NCBI GenBank assembly: GCA_033807775.1
Contig: CM066326.1
Coordinates: 94,404,873 to 94,468,872, forward strand
DNA from: Saussurea involucrata
Taxonomy: Eukaryota; Streptophyta; Magnoliopsida; Asterales; Asteraceae
Direction: 5' to 3'
Length of the DNA: 64,000 nucleotides
In this document: one piece after another, positions 1 through 12,090 of the stretch
How the letters are laid out: every line of letters starts with the position of its first letter
How positions within the stretch are numbered: position 1 is the first letter of the stretch
Notes under the pieces: model-generated
Told to the model about the DNA's origin: nothing
Database searches by the model: none
Seen by the model: the letters and a program-made list of their open reading frames with translations, nothing else
Translations under genes and position numbers: made by a program

Positions 1-834
1 AAAGAACCAAACTAAAATATTCTAAGTATGAGTTTTAGGAAAAACATCGGTGAGTCAATTTCAAATCCTTGGTGACCCAACATATATATATATATTATTT
101 ATTTGTTATATATATATATATATATTAGAAATATAGAAATATATATATATATATATATTATTCTTTTTGTTTATATATATATGGGTGTCAATTTTATACC
201 GAGACAAACCAACTATTTAGTTTGTACCGATCTAATTGGTTGGTATATCGTACCAACTATTTAAACTTGGTTGGTACGTGGTATGAGAGCCACAGAGGGA
301 TTCAAAAACAACTAATGAAGCTTTATGTATCGCTTTTAATGCTAATTATTTGATTAATACTTATCTCTAACAACCTTCAAATTCTTAAATCGTGGACTCT
401 TATTAATTAATCATTATCTTTACCCACTTTCAAATCCTCAAATCAATGAACTTCTCAAAAACGTCATTTTTTAAACAAAATTATAAAAAAAAATTGACCG
501 TTTTCTCAAAACCACACATTAAAATAAATTAGAAACTTAAAATCAAGATATATCACGCTGCATTGCGCGAGTAGACTTCTAGTTATAATAAATGAATCTT
601 CAATATTTCCAAAACATCTTATTTAATTGATTTATATGAATAATATTACTTGTATTTAAAACCTGCTAGACTCCTATAAGCATCGTTCATATTATAATCA
701 TTCCTTTTTATTTCTTTTCATGTATAAAGTAAGACCGAGTCAAGAAAACTACAAACACTCGTGATACATAGCTTACATAGCTAGGCCTTTATAGGCCTTA
801 GATTGTGATTTTGATTTGATATTTACACTTTCAA
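1..834. other. AT-rich non-coding DNA with (TA)n tracts
   Basis: I see no gene here. Positions about 80-185 are TA microsatellite tracts, followed by a GGGTGTCAATTTTATA segment. The same tract-plus-motif order appears inverted at about 4905-5035, so the two regions probably form the ends of the MULE remnant between them. Positions 205-290 hold a short inverted structure around TTGGTACG/CGTACCAA that resembles hAT-type ends, but I cannot close an element. Confidence 0.5.
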
Positions 835-1240
835 CCCCTATACTTATTTACTTACTTTACTTTATACCTTTTACTTTCATAATTTAAATTTTACATTTAA
901 CACATATAATCGTTTATTAACTAAAATACGTTAAAAAAATACGTTTTAATTTTAACAAGTTACATCATTATAATCGTCTCTTCGATACGTTCGAAATGAG
1001 TCCAATGTTGAATTTTTTTTATTTATATATTTTAATATATATCATATACACTACATAAAAATATTTTTTTATTTAAAATTCATATTCTTATAGTTAATTA
1101 TTTAATTTATGGTACTCTTATATTTAATGCGATAGAAGTGTAAAACAAAATTGAGAATACGTTAAAAATGAATTTTAAATATAAAAAATATTTTTTATGT
1201 AGTGTATATGATATATATTAAAATATATAAATGTTATTAT
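826..1240 (+). repeat. MULE subterminal repeat, copy 1
   Basis: This stretch begins with TTTACACTTTCAACCCCTAT and continues through an AT-rich sequence that is matched in inverted orientation at 58680-59105, inside MULE3. The right part, 1019-1080 against 1166-1233, is itself an inverted repeat built on TATATTTTAATATATATCAT, so it could fold into a hairpin. The opening words are also found inside the MULE2 TIR near 13617. I therefore read it as a subterminal fragment of this MULE family, not as an independent MITE. Confidence 0.55.
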
Positions 1241-1352
1241 TACAAAGCAGTATTACGAAGCTATCCAGGTACACCTTAATATATTATTATAAGTAAAATG
1301 TTATATGTAAGTTTAACAATCACTAAAAAGGTTAAATTGTTCTAATTTTCAG

Positions 1353-4300
1353 GTGTTTTTGATTATCTGAATGACACATGGTTGAAATATAAAGAAATGT
1401 TTGTATATGTTTGGACTGATAAATTTCTCCACTTTGGAAATCAGACAAGTAACAGAGTGGAGAGTCAACATTCCAAGTTGAAAAGTTACTTGGATTCAGC
1501 GCAATCAAGTCTACCGACATTTATGAGCAAGATCAATCAAATCATTCAGTCACAAGATACAGAAATTAAAGCAAGTATTGAAGTGAGCAAAAGTGTCACG
1601 AAACATCGTCATCGCATAACACACTTCAAACAATTGTGTGGTTTCGTTTCACATTATGCATTAAACATAATATTCCAAGAGTATGAGCGAGCTCAATCTG
1701 TTGGCTTATTTTCTGAAAATTGTAGTTGTCTACTACGTACAAGTTATGGGTTGTCATGTGCGCACGGACAAATGCAATACTTGAACAAAGGTCATCCTAT
1801 CCCAATTGATTCAATTGATGTATTTTGGACGACGCTTGATTTATCACCGTGCCAATCTTTACAAGATGATGACGTAGGTTGTGAAGCTGAAGTCCAAATG
1901 TTTACTGAGGAATTTAACAAGCAATCGAGATCTGGTAAGTTCGGTTTTCTGAGGAAGATAAAAGAGATAGCCAGTGCATAAAAAACATGGGTTCGTGAAC
2001 CTGTTGTTAACAAGACTACTCGTGGACGGCCCTCGTTGAAGGATAAGCTTTTCAGAAAAAACCATGTTGATCCCTCATTTGCAACTCATGTTGATCTGTC
2101 TGTTGCAACTCATGTTGACCCGTCTTTTACAAGTGAAAGACCCCTTAGACGTAGTAGTTCGAACGCGTCAACATTTGTTGACTTGGAAAAAATGAGTTAC
2201 CAGGAACCACCGAGATACAGTTCTTTCATGGACAAAAACTATAATGTACATCCATACATTAATCAATTTCCAAAGATGTTTCACCCTTACATTACGCATG
2301 TACATGATGTGAGAGGTGATGGAAATTGTGGATTCCGAGCAATAGCTGTCTGTCTGGGTCTTCATGAAGATGCATGGTGTAACATCCTGAATTTTCGTTA
2401 TTATTATTTTAATGAGAATTGGGATCTAATTGTATTTTGGTTTCAAACCTTGAATTATGTTGTAAATTATAATTCAATAGGGTTAAAATACAAGGGTTTG
2501 AAGTTTGGTGTCATTCGTGGATTAATGGAACTAGAGGGTGTGTTTTGTAGCTATGAAAGTGTGTATGGATAAGTTTAGAGAGAATAAGATATTATCTCAT
2601 TCTAATCTGTGTGTGGGGTTTTGAGTCGGTCTTAAAGCAGAAAGAAGAAGAACAGGAGAAAACGAGATTTCATCTGGGTCTGGTAAGAATCGTTTGTTAT
2701 GTTTGAGAAATCTGGTATAGATGTTAGATTATGAAAGAATATGTATTCTTGGATGAATGTGCAGAATCATTATCGTTCGATTGAAGTTCTTAGTTTGCAC
2801 AGGAAGTAGGCTTTTACTGCAAAGGTGAGTTCTATCAGTTCTTTGTATAAATCAATGCTTTTTAAGTTGTATTAAACCTTGATATATCTGTATAATTGGA
2901 TTATGGCTGAATAGAGTGGCTTGAAATAAGATGACTTGATGAATTAGATTGATTTGCTGGACAAATTGAATGAGCAGTCCGTAGTCCCGGTACAGGCAAG
3001 TCCCGGTACTAGAGTGTCCCGGTACAATAGAGTCCCGGTATTTACGAGTTTCGGTGAAGTCCCGAGAGTGGGACTACCGGGAGTGGGACTACCGGGAGTG
3101 GGGACTACCGGGAGTGGGACTACCGGGAGTGGGGACTACCGGGAGTTGGATAAAAGAGTCAGTTTACAGATTTTGGTAAGCAGATTCTAGATGTTTTGTA
3201 TGATTAAGTTTCTAAAAAGTTTCTAGGGGCGCTGCCCCCAGACCCCGCAAGGGCGTTGCCCCTTGACCCCATCCGCTAACCGGGTAGCAGAGCCCCCGTG
3301 CTAAGTCGCCGAAGGGGGGCATTTGAGGATGAAGATACCTTATGTTGCTTGATCATACGTACCTTGAAGAGTAGTATGTTAGGTTTATAGACTGCGCTAG
3401 TGTGATACTAGGCAGGAATGTGTTAAAGGTGATTTGCTCATACGGTTGTTATGGGAAATCTACGTGAAATAAATAATTCGCTTATACGATTGCTATAAGG
3501 AATTTATGAGGTATAAATATGATATTCGCTTATACGATTGCTATGAGGAATTTATATTGATTAAATACCTGTATGAGTACAATTAGGTGATACGGATCCG
3601 TAGGCACTAAAGTTTGGTAATCACATGGAATAGGCGTGTGGTATTTCTCGTTTAATCGTTATTCCAGTGTGTGTGGGATATCATGGAATAGGCGTGTGGT
3701 ATTTCTCGTTTAATCGTTATTTCTGATTTCTAAGGAAAAGAGTGAGGTTGACATAAGTACTTGTAATCTCTTCTTCCTTACTGATAAATGGGCGTGTGTA
3801 ATCGCGATTTATTGGTGGAGAGCATTGATCTAGAATCTGTAAAGGTTCGTAGTGTGGCTCTGGATCATGATATGCTGATTATTTTGTTATCAGTCATAGT
3901 CATGGAATTGGGTAAAAATTGTATAATGGAATAGAGTTATACGTACGGTAAGAAAAAGGAGTAACCAGGTTTGTTATAACTTGTTTACATTGATTTTGCA
4001 AATGTTATTATTGAAATGAATGTTCTCACTAGGCGTTGGCCTAATCGTTTCATATAATGTTTTCTTACCAGGTTCAGGCTCGGGCAAATAAAAGGTTGTG
4101 GGACGAGTGTTTTGGGATAACAGAAGTAGCAATTAACAAAAAGGAGATTTTGAAAGATAGCTTAGATAACTCAATTAATCTGATTATAGAGACATGATTA
4201 GATTGATAGGTTATTCGAAGTATCTTGTATTGTAATTACACTCTTGATGGTTAATTCATTTGCTATCTATATAAGTTGAAATTTTATTGTCATAACCTGT

Positions 4301-4828
4301 TGTAACTCGAAGTTTAAATTGGTACGGATTTCGGGGCGTTACACATGGCCCACAATTCGGTCTAACTTGATGGAAGAGTTAGATACACACAAGACAGAAT
4401 ACTGGAACGCTTTTGAAGGTCAATATTGGAATATTGTTTACAGCACTTTAAACTTCTTTCAATCAGATGGAGGTGCACCGGTTGAACACTGGATGACAAT
4501 GCCTGAAATAGGTGTCTTGATTGCTTCAAAGTATAATGTGATATTACAAGTTATAAATATGGCAGGCTGTGTGACGTACTTGCCGCTTAGGTCCACTCCG
4601 TCAACGTGGTATCAACATGTTGCTTTTACAATTGGGTACGTTAATGGTAACCATTATGTGAAATTAGATATGGCAGAAGGATACCCGTTCCCTACTATAA
4701 CTCAACATTTTATCCACTTTCGTTATCCGTGTGCTGCAGGATGGGCTACCCCGTATTCAGATCGAATACAGAAGTACCAACAACTTTTACGTGTTAATTG
4801 TACTGCGGATAATGTTATTTTAGAATAA
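1353..4828 (+). pseudogene. MULE transposase C-terminus fused to OTU cysteine protease, disrupted
   Basis: An exon opens after a good acceptor (TTTTCAG, ending 1352) and encodes the C-terminal part of a MULE transposase, including the conserved N-R-V-E-S-x-H-S segment and a SWIM zinc finger of form C-x-C-x(9)-C-x-H (around 1724-1770). A single in-frame TAA lies at 1979-1981. The same frame then continues, from about 2036, to an OTU domain with the D-G-N-C-G-F catalytic motif (about 2315-2340). At 2377 the frame is split by a solo LTR. It resumes in register after the second target-site copy at 4344-4348 and runs to a stop at 4828, including the N-G-N-H-Y-V-K-L histidine region. The DDE catalytic domain is absent upstream. 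In this MULE lineage OTU fusions are known; the function of the OTU part in transposition is not established. The copy is certainly broken by the stop and the insertion. Confidence 0.85.
2378..4343 (+). mobile_element. Solo LTR, Ty3/gypsy type, inside the OTU gene
   Basis: The insertion starts TGTAACATCCTGAATTTTCG and ends GATTTCGGGGCGTTACA, so it has TG...CA ends that are roughly inverse to each other. It is flanked on both sides by the 5-bp duplication CATGG (2373-2377 and 4344-4348). It is 1,966 bp long and has no internal coding region, as expected for a solo LTR left by recombination. Inside are a CCCGGTA direct-repeat cluster (2986-3045), a tandem array of GGGACTACCGGGAGTG (about 3069-3146), a GC-rich patch (3226-3320), three copies of a TTCGCTTATACGATTGCTAT repeat (about 3477-3545) and a two-copy repeat built on GGAATAGGCGTGTGGTATTT (3627-3722). 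The LTR assignment rests on the ends and target duplication; the gypsy assignment rests on the TGTAAC...CCCCGAAAT-type ends. Confidence 0.88.
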
Positions 4829-5133
4829 TCGAATATAATATAGATTATTTTATGTTCTATTTATATGTTAAATCGCAATGTTTATGTTTTATTTTTATAA
4901 TTATATAATTGACACCCCTATATATATAAACAAAAAGAATAATATATATATATATTTCTAATATATATATATATATAAAACAAATAAATAATATATATAT
5001 ATATATCAAATAATATATATATATATATTATATATATTTAAATCAAAAAATGATTGGTTATGAAAACAATGTAATCATCACCCTCTTTTTTTGTACTTTT
5101 TTGGTGCATTTAGCCTTTTTTTTTGTGCCATTA

Positions 5134-5791
5134 GACCAACCGCATCGGCGGGCTGGGTTGGCTCGGGTTGGCCTGGGATGGCTTAGCACACCATCGCCCC
5201 TGCTTGGGTTCGCCTGGGTTGGAGGCCTCCCGGGTTGGTGAACCCGGGCTGGGTTGAGATTAAAAAAAAAATTAAATTTTTTTTTGAATTCTATCCGTTG
5301 TAAAATTTAATTTTTAATTTTTAATTTTTAATTTTTAATTTTTTATCCTATAAATACTATATACTTCCTACTTATTTTTTCACACTTCATTTTACTCTCA
5401 ATCTCTCTACAAATTTACTCTCAATCTCTTCCATCTTCCCCACTTATTCCTTCGGGCGGATTTAATCGAACACATTTCACGGCTTCCAAGACACAACGAG
5501 TAGTTATCATTTTTTATTTGAAATTTATGTATTTTTTTTTATTATGTAAGCTTAAAATATTAGTTTGATTTATAAATTATAATATTATATATTATTACAA
5601 ATTACTTATAAAATATTAATTATTTAAATTAATGGTAACAAAAATAAAAATAAAAATAAATAAAAGATGGGATGGTGGTGTGGGATGGATGTGGGGGTTT
5701 GTGGGTTAGAATGAGTTGGAAGAGAAAAATGATGTGGCGCTGATGTGGCAGTGAAAAAGTATGGGTTAGAATGGGATGGATGCTAATAGTC
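5134..5791. mobile_element. Nonautonomous PIF/Harbinger element
   Basis: A 658-bp element is flanked by TTA on both sides (5131-5133 and 5792-5794). Its ends are imperfect inverted repeats, GACCAACCGCATC at the left and GATGCTAATAGTC at the right (9 of 13 positions match). The interior resembles the autonomous Harbinger at 18979: a GGGCTGGGTT-rich left end, TTTAATTTTTAA repeats, a CT-rich leader of CTCTCAATCTCT words and a right end with GATGTGGCGCTGATGTGGC. No transposase is present. It is best read as a deletion derivative of such an element. Confidence 0.7.
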
Positions 5792-5794
5792 TTA

Positions 5795-6500
5795 GCCTCT
5801 CCTAAAGATTGTCATTTAAAAATTACATAACCAAAGATAGTAATTTGAAAAAAATGACAAATTTACTCTTAAAAATATGGTTATAGAAGATATACGTACT
5901 TAATTTAAATTTTGTCGTGTAGTATTGATTATTTAAAAGTATTAACTTTTGATTATGATTTCTAGTTTTGTATATTAAACTGATTTAGATATTTTATTAA
6001 ATAAATAAAAAATAAAATTATCAACTAATTTAATAAAGAAAATATTAATATAAGTGAAAAGTGGAGCGAGATCCAAAATGTAAAGTGTTAAATTGACACA
6101 GGGAGGAATCTTTATATATATAAAAAGAGAATCCATGGTTGATGAGGTGGCATCATGAGAATCAAGTATTCATCAAATGGTGAATTGTGGTTGATTCTTT
6201 ATTGTCCCACATTGGTAACAAAAGTGAAAAGTTGGAAGTGTGAGTGGCTATATAAAGGATAGGATATGGCTTGAAGGTTCATACAAAATTTGATCCATTT
6301 TTAGGTTAATTAGTTATTTTTTATTTACATGACAAAACATTTCATGTAATAGTTAAATATTTCATATCCTTAAAGGAAAACCCAAGAGTAATGAGGTGGC
6401 ATCATAAGAATCAAGTATTCACACTGGTTAGAACTAATGTGCACATCATTTCAGCCTGGTCTCACTCTTCCACCAACATTCATTCCACCTCAAACAAACC

Positions 6501-6531
<31 letters not shown>

Positions 6532-6711
6532 GGGGTGATTTATTTTGCAACCCATTAAAATGTTACAACCCGTGCAACCCTCATCCAAACCATTCATTTA
6601 GCCTCATTCATCATGTAGACACTTGATTGATAACTGAATTGCATCAATGATTACTGGTTTCAAGCAATAATCTTACATGCAATAATATATATATAGTTGT
6701 GTTTTGGTAAG
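5795..6711. other. Non-coding DNA with possible Helitron 5' end
   Basis: No gene is visible. At 6109 a TC followed by TTTATATATATAAAAAGAGA and a GATGAGGTGGCATCA phrase looks like the start of a plant Helitron. Part of it (GAGGTGGCATCATxAGAATC) recurs near 6389. I found no matching CTRR 3' end with hairpin, so the assignment is weak. Positions 6503-6535 are a TA microsatellite. Confidence 0.3.
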
Positions 6712-7063
6712 AAGTTGAGATCAATGTAGAAGTGGTTATCAGCCGTTTGATGAGAAATATATGCACATTAGGATGAGATGTACTAAGATAAAATGCATCG
6801 AGATGAATCGGGTCAAATTTCTTCTAAACCGTAATTCATGGGAGGGGATTTGATTAAAAGTGAAGGATCGTATGTAGAGTTGAGATTAACGTGATAAGCG
6901 TGAGAAGTGGATCTGAACCGTTGATCACTTTTAACCAAATCCCCTCCCATGAATTGTGGTTTAGAAAAGAATTGATCTGGTTCATCTCATCCCAATGTGC
7001 GTCAATTTCTCATCCAACGGTTGATAACCACTTCTCACGTTTCTCACGTTAACCTCAACTTTT
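6712..7063. mobile_element. Foldback (MITE-like) inverted repeat
   Basis: The left arm, starting GTTGAGATCAATGTAGAAGT near 6713, pairs with the right arm that ends near 7060 with AACCTCAACTT. The arms are about 150 bp and include GGAGGGGATTTGATTAAAAG (6841-6860) against its inverse near 6935-6954. A third, shorter copy of the GAGATTAACGTGA...GAGAAGTGG phrase sits between the arms (about 6881-6911). No coding capacity and no clear target duplication were seen, so the superfamily is undetermined. Confidence 0.65.
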
Positions 7064-8194
7064 CGCTGAAACCCCAACCCTATATAAGCAACCTAACACA
7101 CCACTGAACAATGTTTTACACTTATTATGCACTGACATATGAAATAATCGACGTCGTACCAATAGTGACTTTAAGCGACTTCCCATGTGACCTCCAAAGT
7201 CGATTTAGGTCTTGCTCAATTATGGGCGACCTTAGGAAGGTCGCCCCTTAAGCCAACCCGCCCATGCCCCCACCCTACGCAAGTTCTTAACTTGTTTTCA
7301 ATCTTGCATTCATACACGACTCTTCCATGCACACGATGTCGAACTCACCATCGCATGCAACTTCCTTGAAGCCGCATTTAATGCCAACCAAATCACGACC
7401 AATGCACCCAATTGTGCCGTTTTAGGTCATTTTAACACCGTTTTATGGGAAATTGACGAAAATAGCCATTCCAACGAACCCAATTGAGAAAATAGCCAAA
7501 ATCTCTCCCGTATTACGAAAATGGCCATGGGTCCGCACTCGATTCCAGTGCGGACCGCACTCGTACCCAAAACGACGTCGTTTCCAGCTCTGGACGAATT
7601 TTTTTTAAAGTCGGCCCGGCACCGCAAGTGCGGAGCCAAAAGAAACCCTAAATCTCATTCGCCACCTACATTGCGCCTCTCTTCTTTAAAAACAAGAACA
7701 ACCCCACCAGCCCCACCCACCTGCGATTTTTTTTAAAAAAAATGGTCCCCTCCTCTTTGTTATTTTTTTAAAAATTTGGTCTCTTCCTTGTTATTTTTTT
7801 AAAAATTTGGTCCCCCTTGGCACGTGAAGTCGAGCACGAGAGTGGAATACACACATTTTTTACACACAATGTCGAACGAGGTAAGTTTTGTTAACACAAT
7901 GTTCTCATCTTTTGTTGTTTTAATCTAAGTTTGTATCAAGCTTTGTGTAAGTTTTTTAATGTTTGTATTGTATGAAAAATGTAATGTTTGCTAAATTTTA
8001 CATAATGTTTTTGTTCACATTTGTTGTATTTTGGAGTATGTAATGTTTTTTTAACACAATGTTCTCATCTTTTATTTTTTTTAATATAAGTTTGTATTAA
8101 ACTTTGTGTAAGTTTATTAATGTATATATGAAAAATGTAATGTGTAAGTTTATTAATGTTATATTTGAAGAATGTAATGTTGTTTAAGTTGGGA

Positions 8195-8735
8195 AAATTC
8201 TGTTTTCTGGAAATATACAGATTTGGCCCTTATAGTTTGAAAAATGACGGTTTAGGCCCCTAAACTTTGAAAATTGACGGTTTAGGCCCCTAAACTTGGA
8301 TTTTCACCCAACTCTGTAGACAAGTAGTCCCATGCATTTACCAAATTCTGTTTTCTGGAAATTTACAGATTTGGCCCTTATAGTTTGAAAAAGGACGGTT
8401 TAGGCCCCTAAACTTTGAAAATTGACGGTTTAGGCCCCTAAACTTGGATTTTCACCCAACTTTGTAGGCAAGTAGTCCCATGCATTTACAAAATTCTGTC
8501 ATCTGGAAATTTACAGATTTGGCCCCTATAGTTTGAAAATTAACGGTTTAGGCCCCTAAACTTTGAAAATTGACGGTTTAGGCCCCTAAACTTGGATTTT
8601 CACCCAACTTTGTAGGCAAGTAGTCCCATGCATTTACAAAATTCTGTCATCTGGAAATTTACAGATTTGGCCCCTATAGTTTGAAAATTGACGGTTTAGG
8701 CCCCTAAACTTTGAAAATTGACGGTTTACGACCCT
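8195..8735 (+). repeat. 148-bp tandem repeat, about 3.7 copies
   Basis: The words AAATTCTG followed by GTTTTCTGG or GTCATCTGG recur at 8195, 8343, 8491 and 8639, an exact spacing of 148 bp. Each unit contains two copies of ACGGTTTAGGCCCCTAAACT-like sequence and the phrase AAGTAGTCCCATGCATTTAC. The array lies between the left TIR and the coiled-coil gene of MULE1, so it occupies that gene's leader or promoter. Just before it, at about 7888-8180, a separate looser duplication of AACACAATGTTCTCATCTTT is seen. Confidence 0.9.
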
Positions 8736-8760
8736 GCGCTTGTTCTTACCATGTTGAAGA

Positions 8761-9045
8761 ATGCCATCCCCCGTAAAACGGTCAATTGATGACGAGAACG
8801 CCGAGATTGTAAACATAAAACGTATGTGGAACCAAAACAGGTTGGTTATTCAAGGGAAGAAGGACTGCCTGGAGGAGAAGAAACAAGACCTGGCACAAAG
8901 GAGGCGGGATCTTAGGGATCTGCAAAAACAAATTCGCGAACTAGAAGAGGAGATTACATAGCTCACAGAGAGTTACACGGGAATGGAGGAGGTTATTGAT
9001 GAAAAGGTTGTCTGGATCACCAAAATGCAGGACATCTACCCGTAG
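8761..9045 (+). pseudogene. MULE1 accessory coiled-coil protein gene, one in-frame stop
   Basis: An ATG at 8761 opens 66 codons of a highly charged protein rich in K, E, R, Q and L (runs such as R-R-R-D-L-R-D-L-Q-K-Q-I-R-E-L-E-E-E), predicted to form a coiled coil. A TAG at 8959-8961 interrupts it. The same frame then continues for 27 codons to a TAG at 9043-9045. The tail around D-E-K-V-V-W-I-T-K-M-Q aligns with the C-terminal part of the coiled-coil protein of MULE2 (N-E-K-Q-V-G-L-M-K-L-N-Q), so the two are homologues. An upstream ATG-TCG-AAC-GAG followed by GTAAGT at 7869-7886 may be a first exon, but a direct join to position 8760 is out of frame. The product has no catalytic motif. Its place resembles mudrB of maize MuDR, which is also convergent with mudrA, but I see no sequence similarity to support homology. 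Confidence 0.6.
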
Positions 9046-9242
9046 TAGTAGATTTCTTCAAACGTACTAGTTTCCATGCTTTATGAGTATCAATAAAATG
9101 CAACTTTCATGTTTACTTTATTTTATACACAACAACCCTTAACAGACACGACAAAGTACATTGAAATCAGCAGTAAACATAAGGACAACAAGCTTGAAAG
9201 ACAATTGAACGTAACAGGCATAACTTGAGACTTCAAACAGGT

Positions 9243-12090
9243 TTACTCGTTAAAATAAATATTTAGATCGATAGTTTGATGCCTAGAACTGCCGTAGTTG
9301 GTCTCCTGGGTCGCCTGTGTTTGAATTTGTCGGCTACCGGATGCTCCTTGATGTTGGCGGCTACCGGAGGCTCTTCGACGTGGTCGGCTACCGGATGCTC
9401 CTTGATTCATTGGAAACTCTGCATGACAGTTTGATCGATTATGTCCGCTTTGATTACACCGTGAACATCTTCTCGGTGTCGGATCCTCGCCACGGGATGG
9501 GATACGGTCGTGGTTGCTCGGTCTACCAACGCATTTCTGCATCAACGGAGGTTTAACGGTCATAAGTGGTGGGTCTGGAACAACCCACATTTCAGGAGGC
9601 CCAGCCGGATGTATGACCTCTGAGAGTGTTGCTCGCCAGGTAGCCGTCGTGAAGTAACCAAGCGCCAGGTGTGTGACATCTGTACACCGGAGATATCTTG
9701 CAACGGCGATTGCATGACTGCAAGGTAAACCGGACATCTGCCACTTCATACAAGTGCAATTACGATTATTGTAAGCCACCTTCGCGTCCCTGCGCATATC
9801 ACATACTTCGTATACACCATGACCAATTTCATGGACAGTAAACCTCGACGACTTCATTTGTCTCCTTTTAACTTTTTTCATTGCAAACGGGGTTAGAAAA
9901 TCTACCCATTTTGCTGTAGAAACAAAAATAGTCAAAATACTGAAAATAATCTCACCTAGTTGTAACAACAGTAGATTGTATGTAGGTTGATGTATGTATA
10001 GATGATAACCTGCGTTGTTCCGACGTTTTGCATACCAGTCTTGTTGCATTGATCGAAAGTAATCCATGAGGGACACGATAGGTAACCTCCGAGCGTAACG
10101 GGACAGTGCATTGACAGACTCGGCACTGTTTGAAGTCATTATGTTGTAACGGATTGCAGGAAAATGGGCCCTAGACCATCTTTCTGGCGTAGTATCAGAT
10201 TCCAAAACTTGGACTCCCACAGGTACAGCAGCTCGTAGAGCTGCCATTCTAAGATCGAAGTCACGCACCGTGTACGCTTTAGAGACCTTCCAAAACATAG
10301 TCTTATAATGGTCGATCCTATTATCCCTGGTTTTCATGTTCATCATTAGATGGCGACAACAGAGCGCATGATGGGCATGTGGGTACACCGTATTGATAGC
10401 TTGGCGTATTGAACCGACCCTGTCCGAAACAAACACCAACCCTTCTGGTTCGCCGATACACTGCTTCAGGTTGGACAAAAAATAAGTCCATCCCTCTCCA
10501 CTCTCAGACCTACCAACTCCGAAAGCGAGCATGAAAATTTGATTGTTGGCGTCCATAGCAACGGTTAAGAACATTGTGCCCAAGTAAGGCCCCTTCAAAT
10601 GAGCGTCGTCTATTATAATGACCGGGCGCAAATAGCTCGTAAACGATCGGATCTACGAAAAGTTATGCTCAAAACGTTAGAATACTATATAATATAATGA
10701 AAGTGTAGACTATATAACAGGAAATAATATATACCGCGCAACCAAGGGCGTAAAAACAAAGGTTAAAACGTCCTGCAATATCTCTCTGTATTCGGGAAAA
10801 GGTACCAGGGTTTTGAAGCTCCAAATTATAGAAAAACCCAGGGAGTCGCGTGTAAGAATTGTGGGGGTCGCCCCGCACCAAGGCTAGCGCAAAAGCTTTT
10901 GCACGCCACGCTTGCGAATACGAGATATCTACGTTGTATTGCTCCTTGATGTCCTTCACAATGTCGGATCCACGGAGTTTACGACTTTCATCCTGTACTT
11001 TAGGCATGATTATATCACCCAGTACTCTCCTATTGGCGTTACGGTGGTTAGGATGCATCTGGGTCCTTGAACAAATGTGTACGTCTTTCATCCTGCGTAC
11101 CTGGAACATATCGCTATCTTTGACATTTGCAGCATACACACGCCAATCACAGTTACAATCCCTACACGCTTCGAATCAGGTATTTGAAGATCTCTCCACA
11201 TAATACTGGAAACCCTCTTGAACACACTTTTTTCCAAGGGCAAGGGTCAGGTCGTCTTTCGAGGCGAAGAAGTCCCCTTCATTCACTAATGGACTACGAT
11301 TATATGCTACGGGCTCTTGGTTAGGTCTTATGAAATGGTCATCCAGATCTGGAAGGGGATGAGGTTGGCCAAAAAAATCATTTATTCCCCCGTATGATTT
11401 AAAAGGACTGGTTTCTTCTTCTTCATCTTCTTCACCGTCTTCTTCGTCGTCTTCTTCATTTAGATTTAGACCAGGAATATCCAAACGGTAAACATGGGAC
11501 TCGTCGTCGTCTTCTTCTTCTTCATGTGGTTCTTCTACCGGTTCTTGGGTCTCCGGAACAATTTCGGGGTTATAGTCACTATAACCATAATTATTGGGAC
11601 TAAGAAAATCATGATTATACCCATACACATGCTCATCTTCAGACTGAAAATGAGGCACGTAAGCTTGACTCTGCTCAACAGGAGACACATCTGGCTCTCG
11701 TATGGTGTTCGAACCACCACCAACATCAGACTCTCGTACGCTGTTGGAACAACCACCAACATTGTTTGTGTCAGCAAACTCAATATAAACACAAAGTGTT
11801 GGTGGATTTCTTACAGCCGCAGCAGATTCCATAAAAGCTTTTACATCGTCGGTGTCTCGTAACTCATAAATTTGGCCAGAAAATTGGTACACTATTTTAG
11901 TCGTACCAAAATTAGGGTCGAATCCACATCTGCTTTGAACACACCTAACAAACTTAGAATGTGTCATGTTGGTTGGCACCATGACTCGCATTACCGGGAA
12001 TGCGGAATGATACACCCAATCCGTCCCGTTCAGTTGCCAAGAACCCCCAGGCCAAATACGTAGCTTAATTTTATCAGGTAAGGAACTCAT
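9243..12090 (-). pseudogene. MULE1 MuDR-type transposase, one in-frame TGA
   Basis: Three exons are read on the minus strand: 12090-10735, 10652-10010 and 9913-9243, for about 889 residues. The start at 12090 (M-S-S-L-P-D-K) matches the start of the MULE2 transposase better than the ATG 21 bp upstream. Domains in order: a PB1-like N-terminal region, a long acidic linker, a MuDR DNA-binding region (R-R-M-K-D-V-H-I-C-S-R-T-Q), the DDE transposase core (I-I-D-D-A-H-L-K-G; F-V-S-D-R; C-C-R-H-L; S-N-S-A-E-S-V-N), a SWIM zinc finger (C-T-C-x(9)-C-S-H) and a CCHC knuckle (C-S-R-C-N-Q-S-G-H-x(4)-C). Intron 1 sits at the same place as in MULE2. Intron 2 (10009-9914, 96 bp) is in frame and could be overlooked. 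The only clear lesion is a TGA at 11176-11178, where CGA is expected, consistent with deamination of a methylated CG. Confidence 0.85.

Larger units (their letters stand above)
80..5035 (+). mobile_element. Decayed Mutator-like element carrying a SWIM/OTU gene
   Basis: The left segment (about 80-205) and right segment (about 4905-5035) are imperfect inverted copies of a TA tract, ATTCTTTTTGTTTATATATA and a GGGTGTCAAT motif. They enclose the C-terminal part of a MULE transposase joined to an OTU protease domain, a fusion known from plant MULEs. The outer borders lie in microsatellite DNA and I could not find a target duplication, so the limits are approximate. The DDE catalytic part of the transposase is missing. 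About 0.4 kb of the space where it should be is filled by a MULE subterminal repeat (826-1240). Confidence 0.5.

Noticed and set aside
1019..1233. Independent MITE built on the 1019-1233 hairpin
   Set aside because: No target duplication was seen and the sequence continues as part of a longer block that matches the MULE3 subterminal region.
11494..11862. Plus-strand frames over the MULE1 transposase first exon
   Set aside because: They are antisense readings of the acidic GAA/GAC-rich linker of the transposase.
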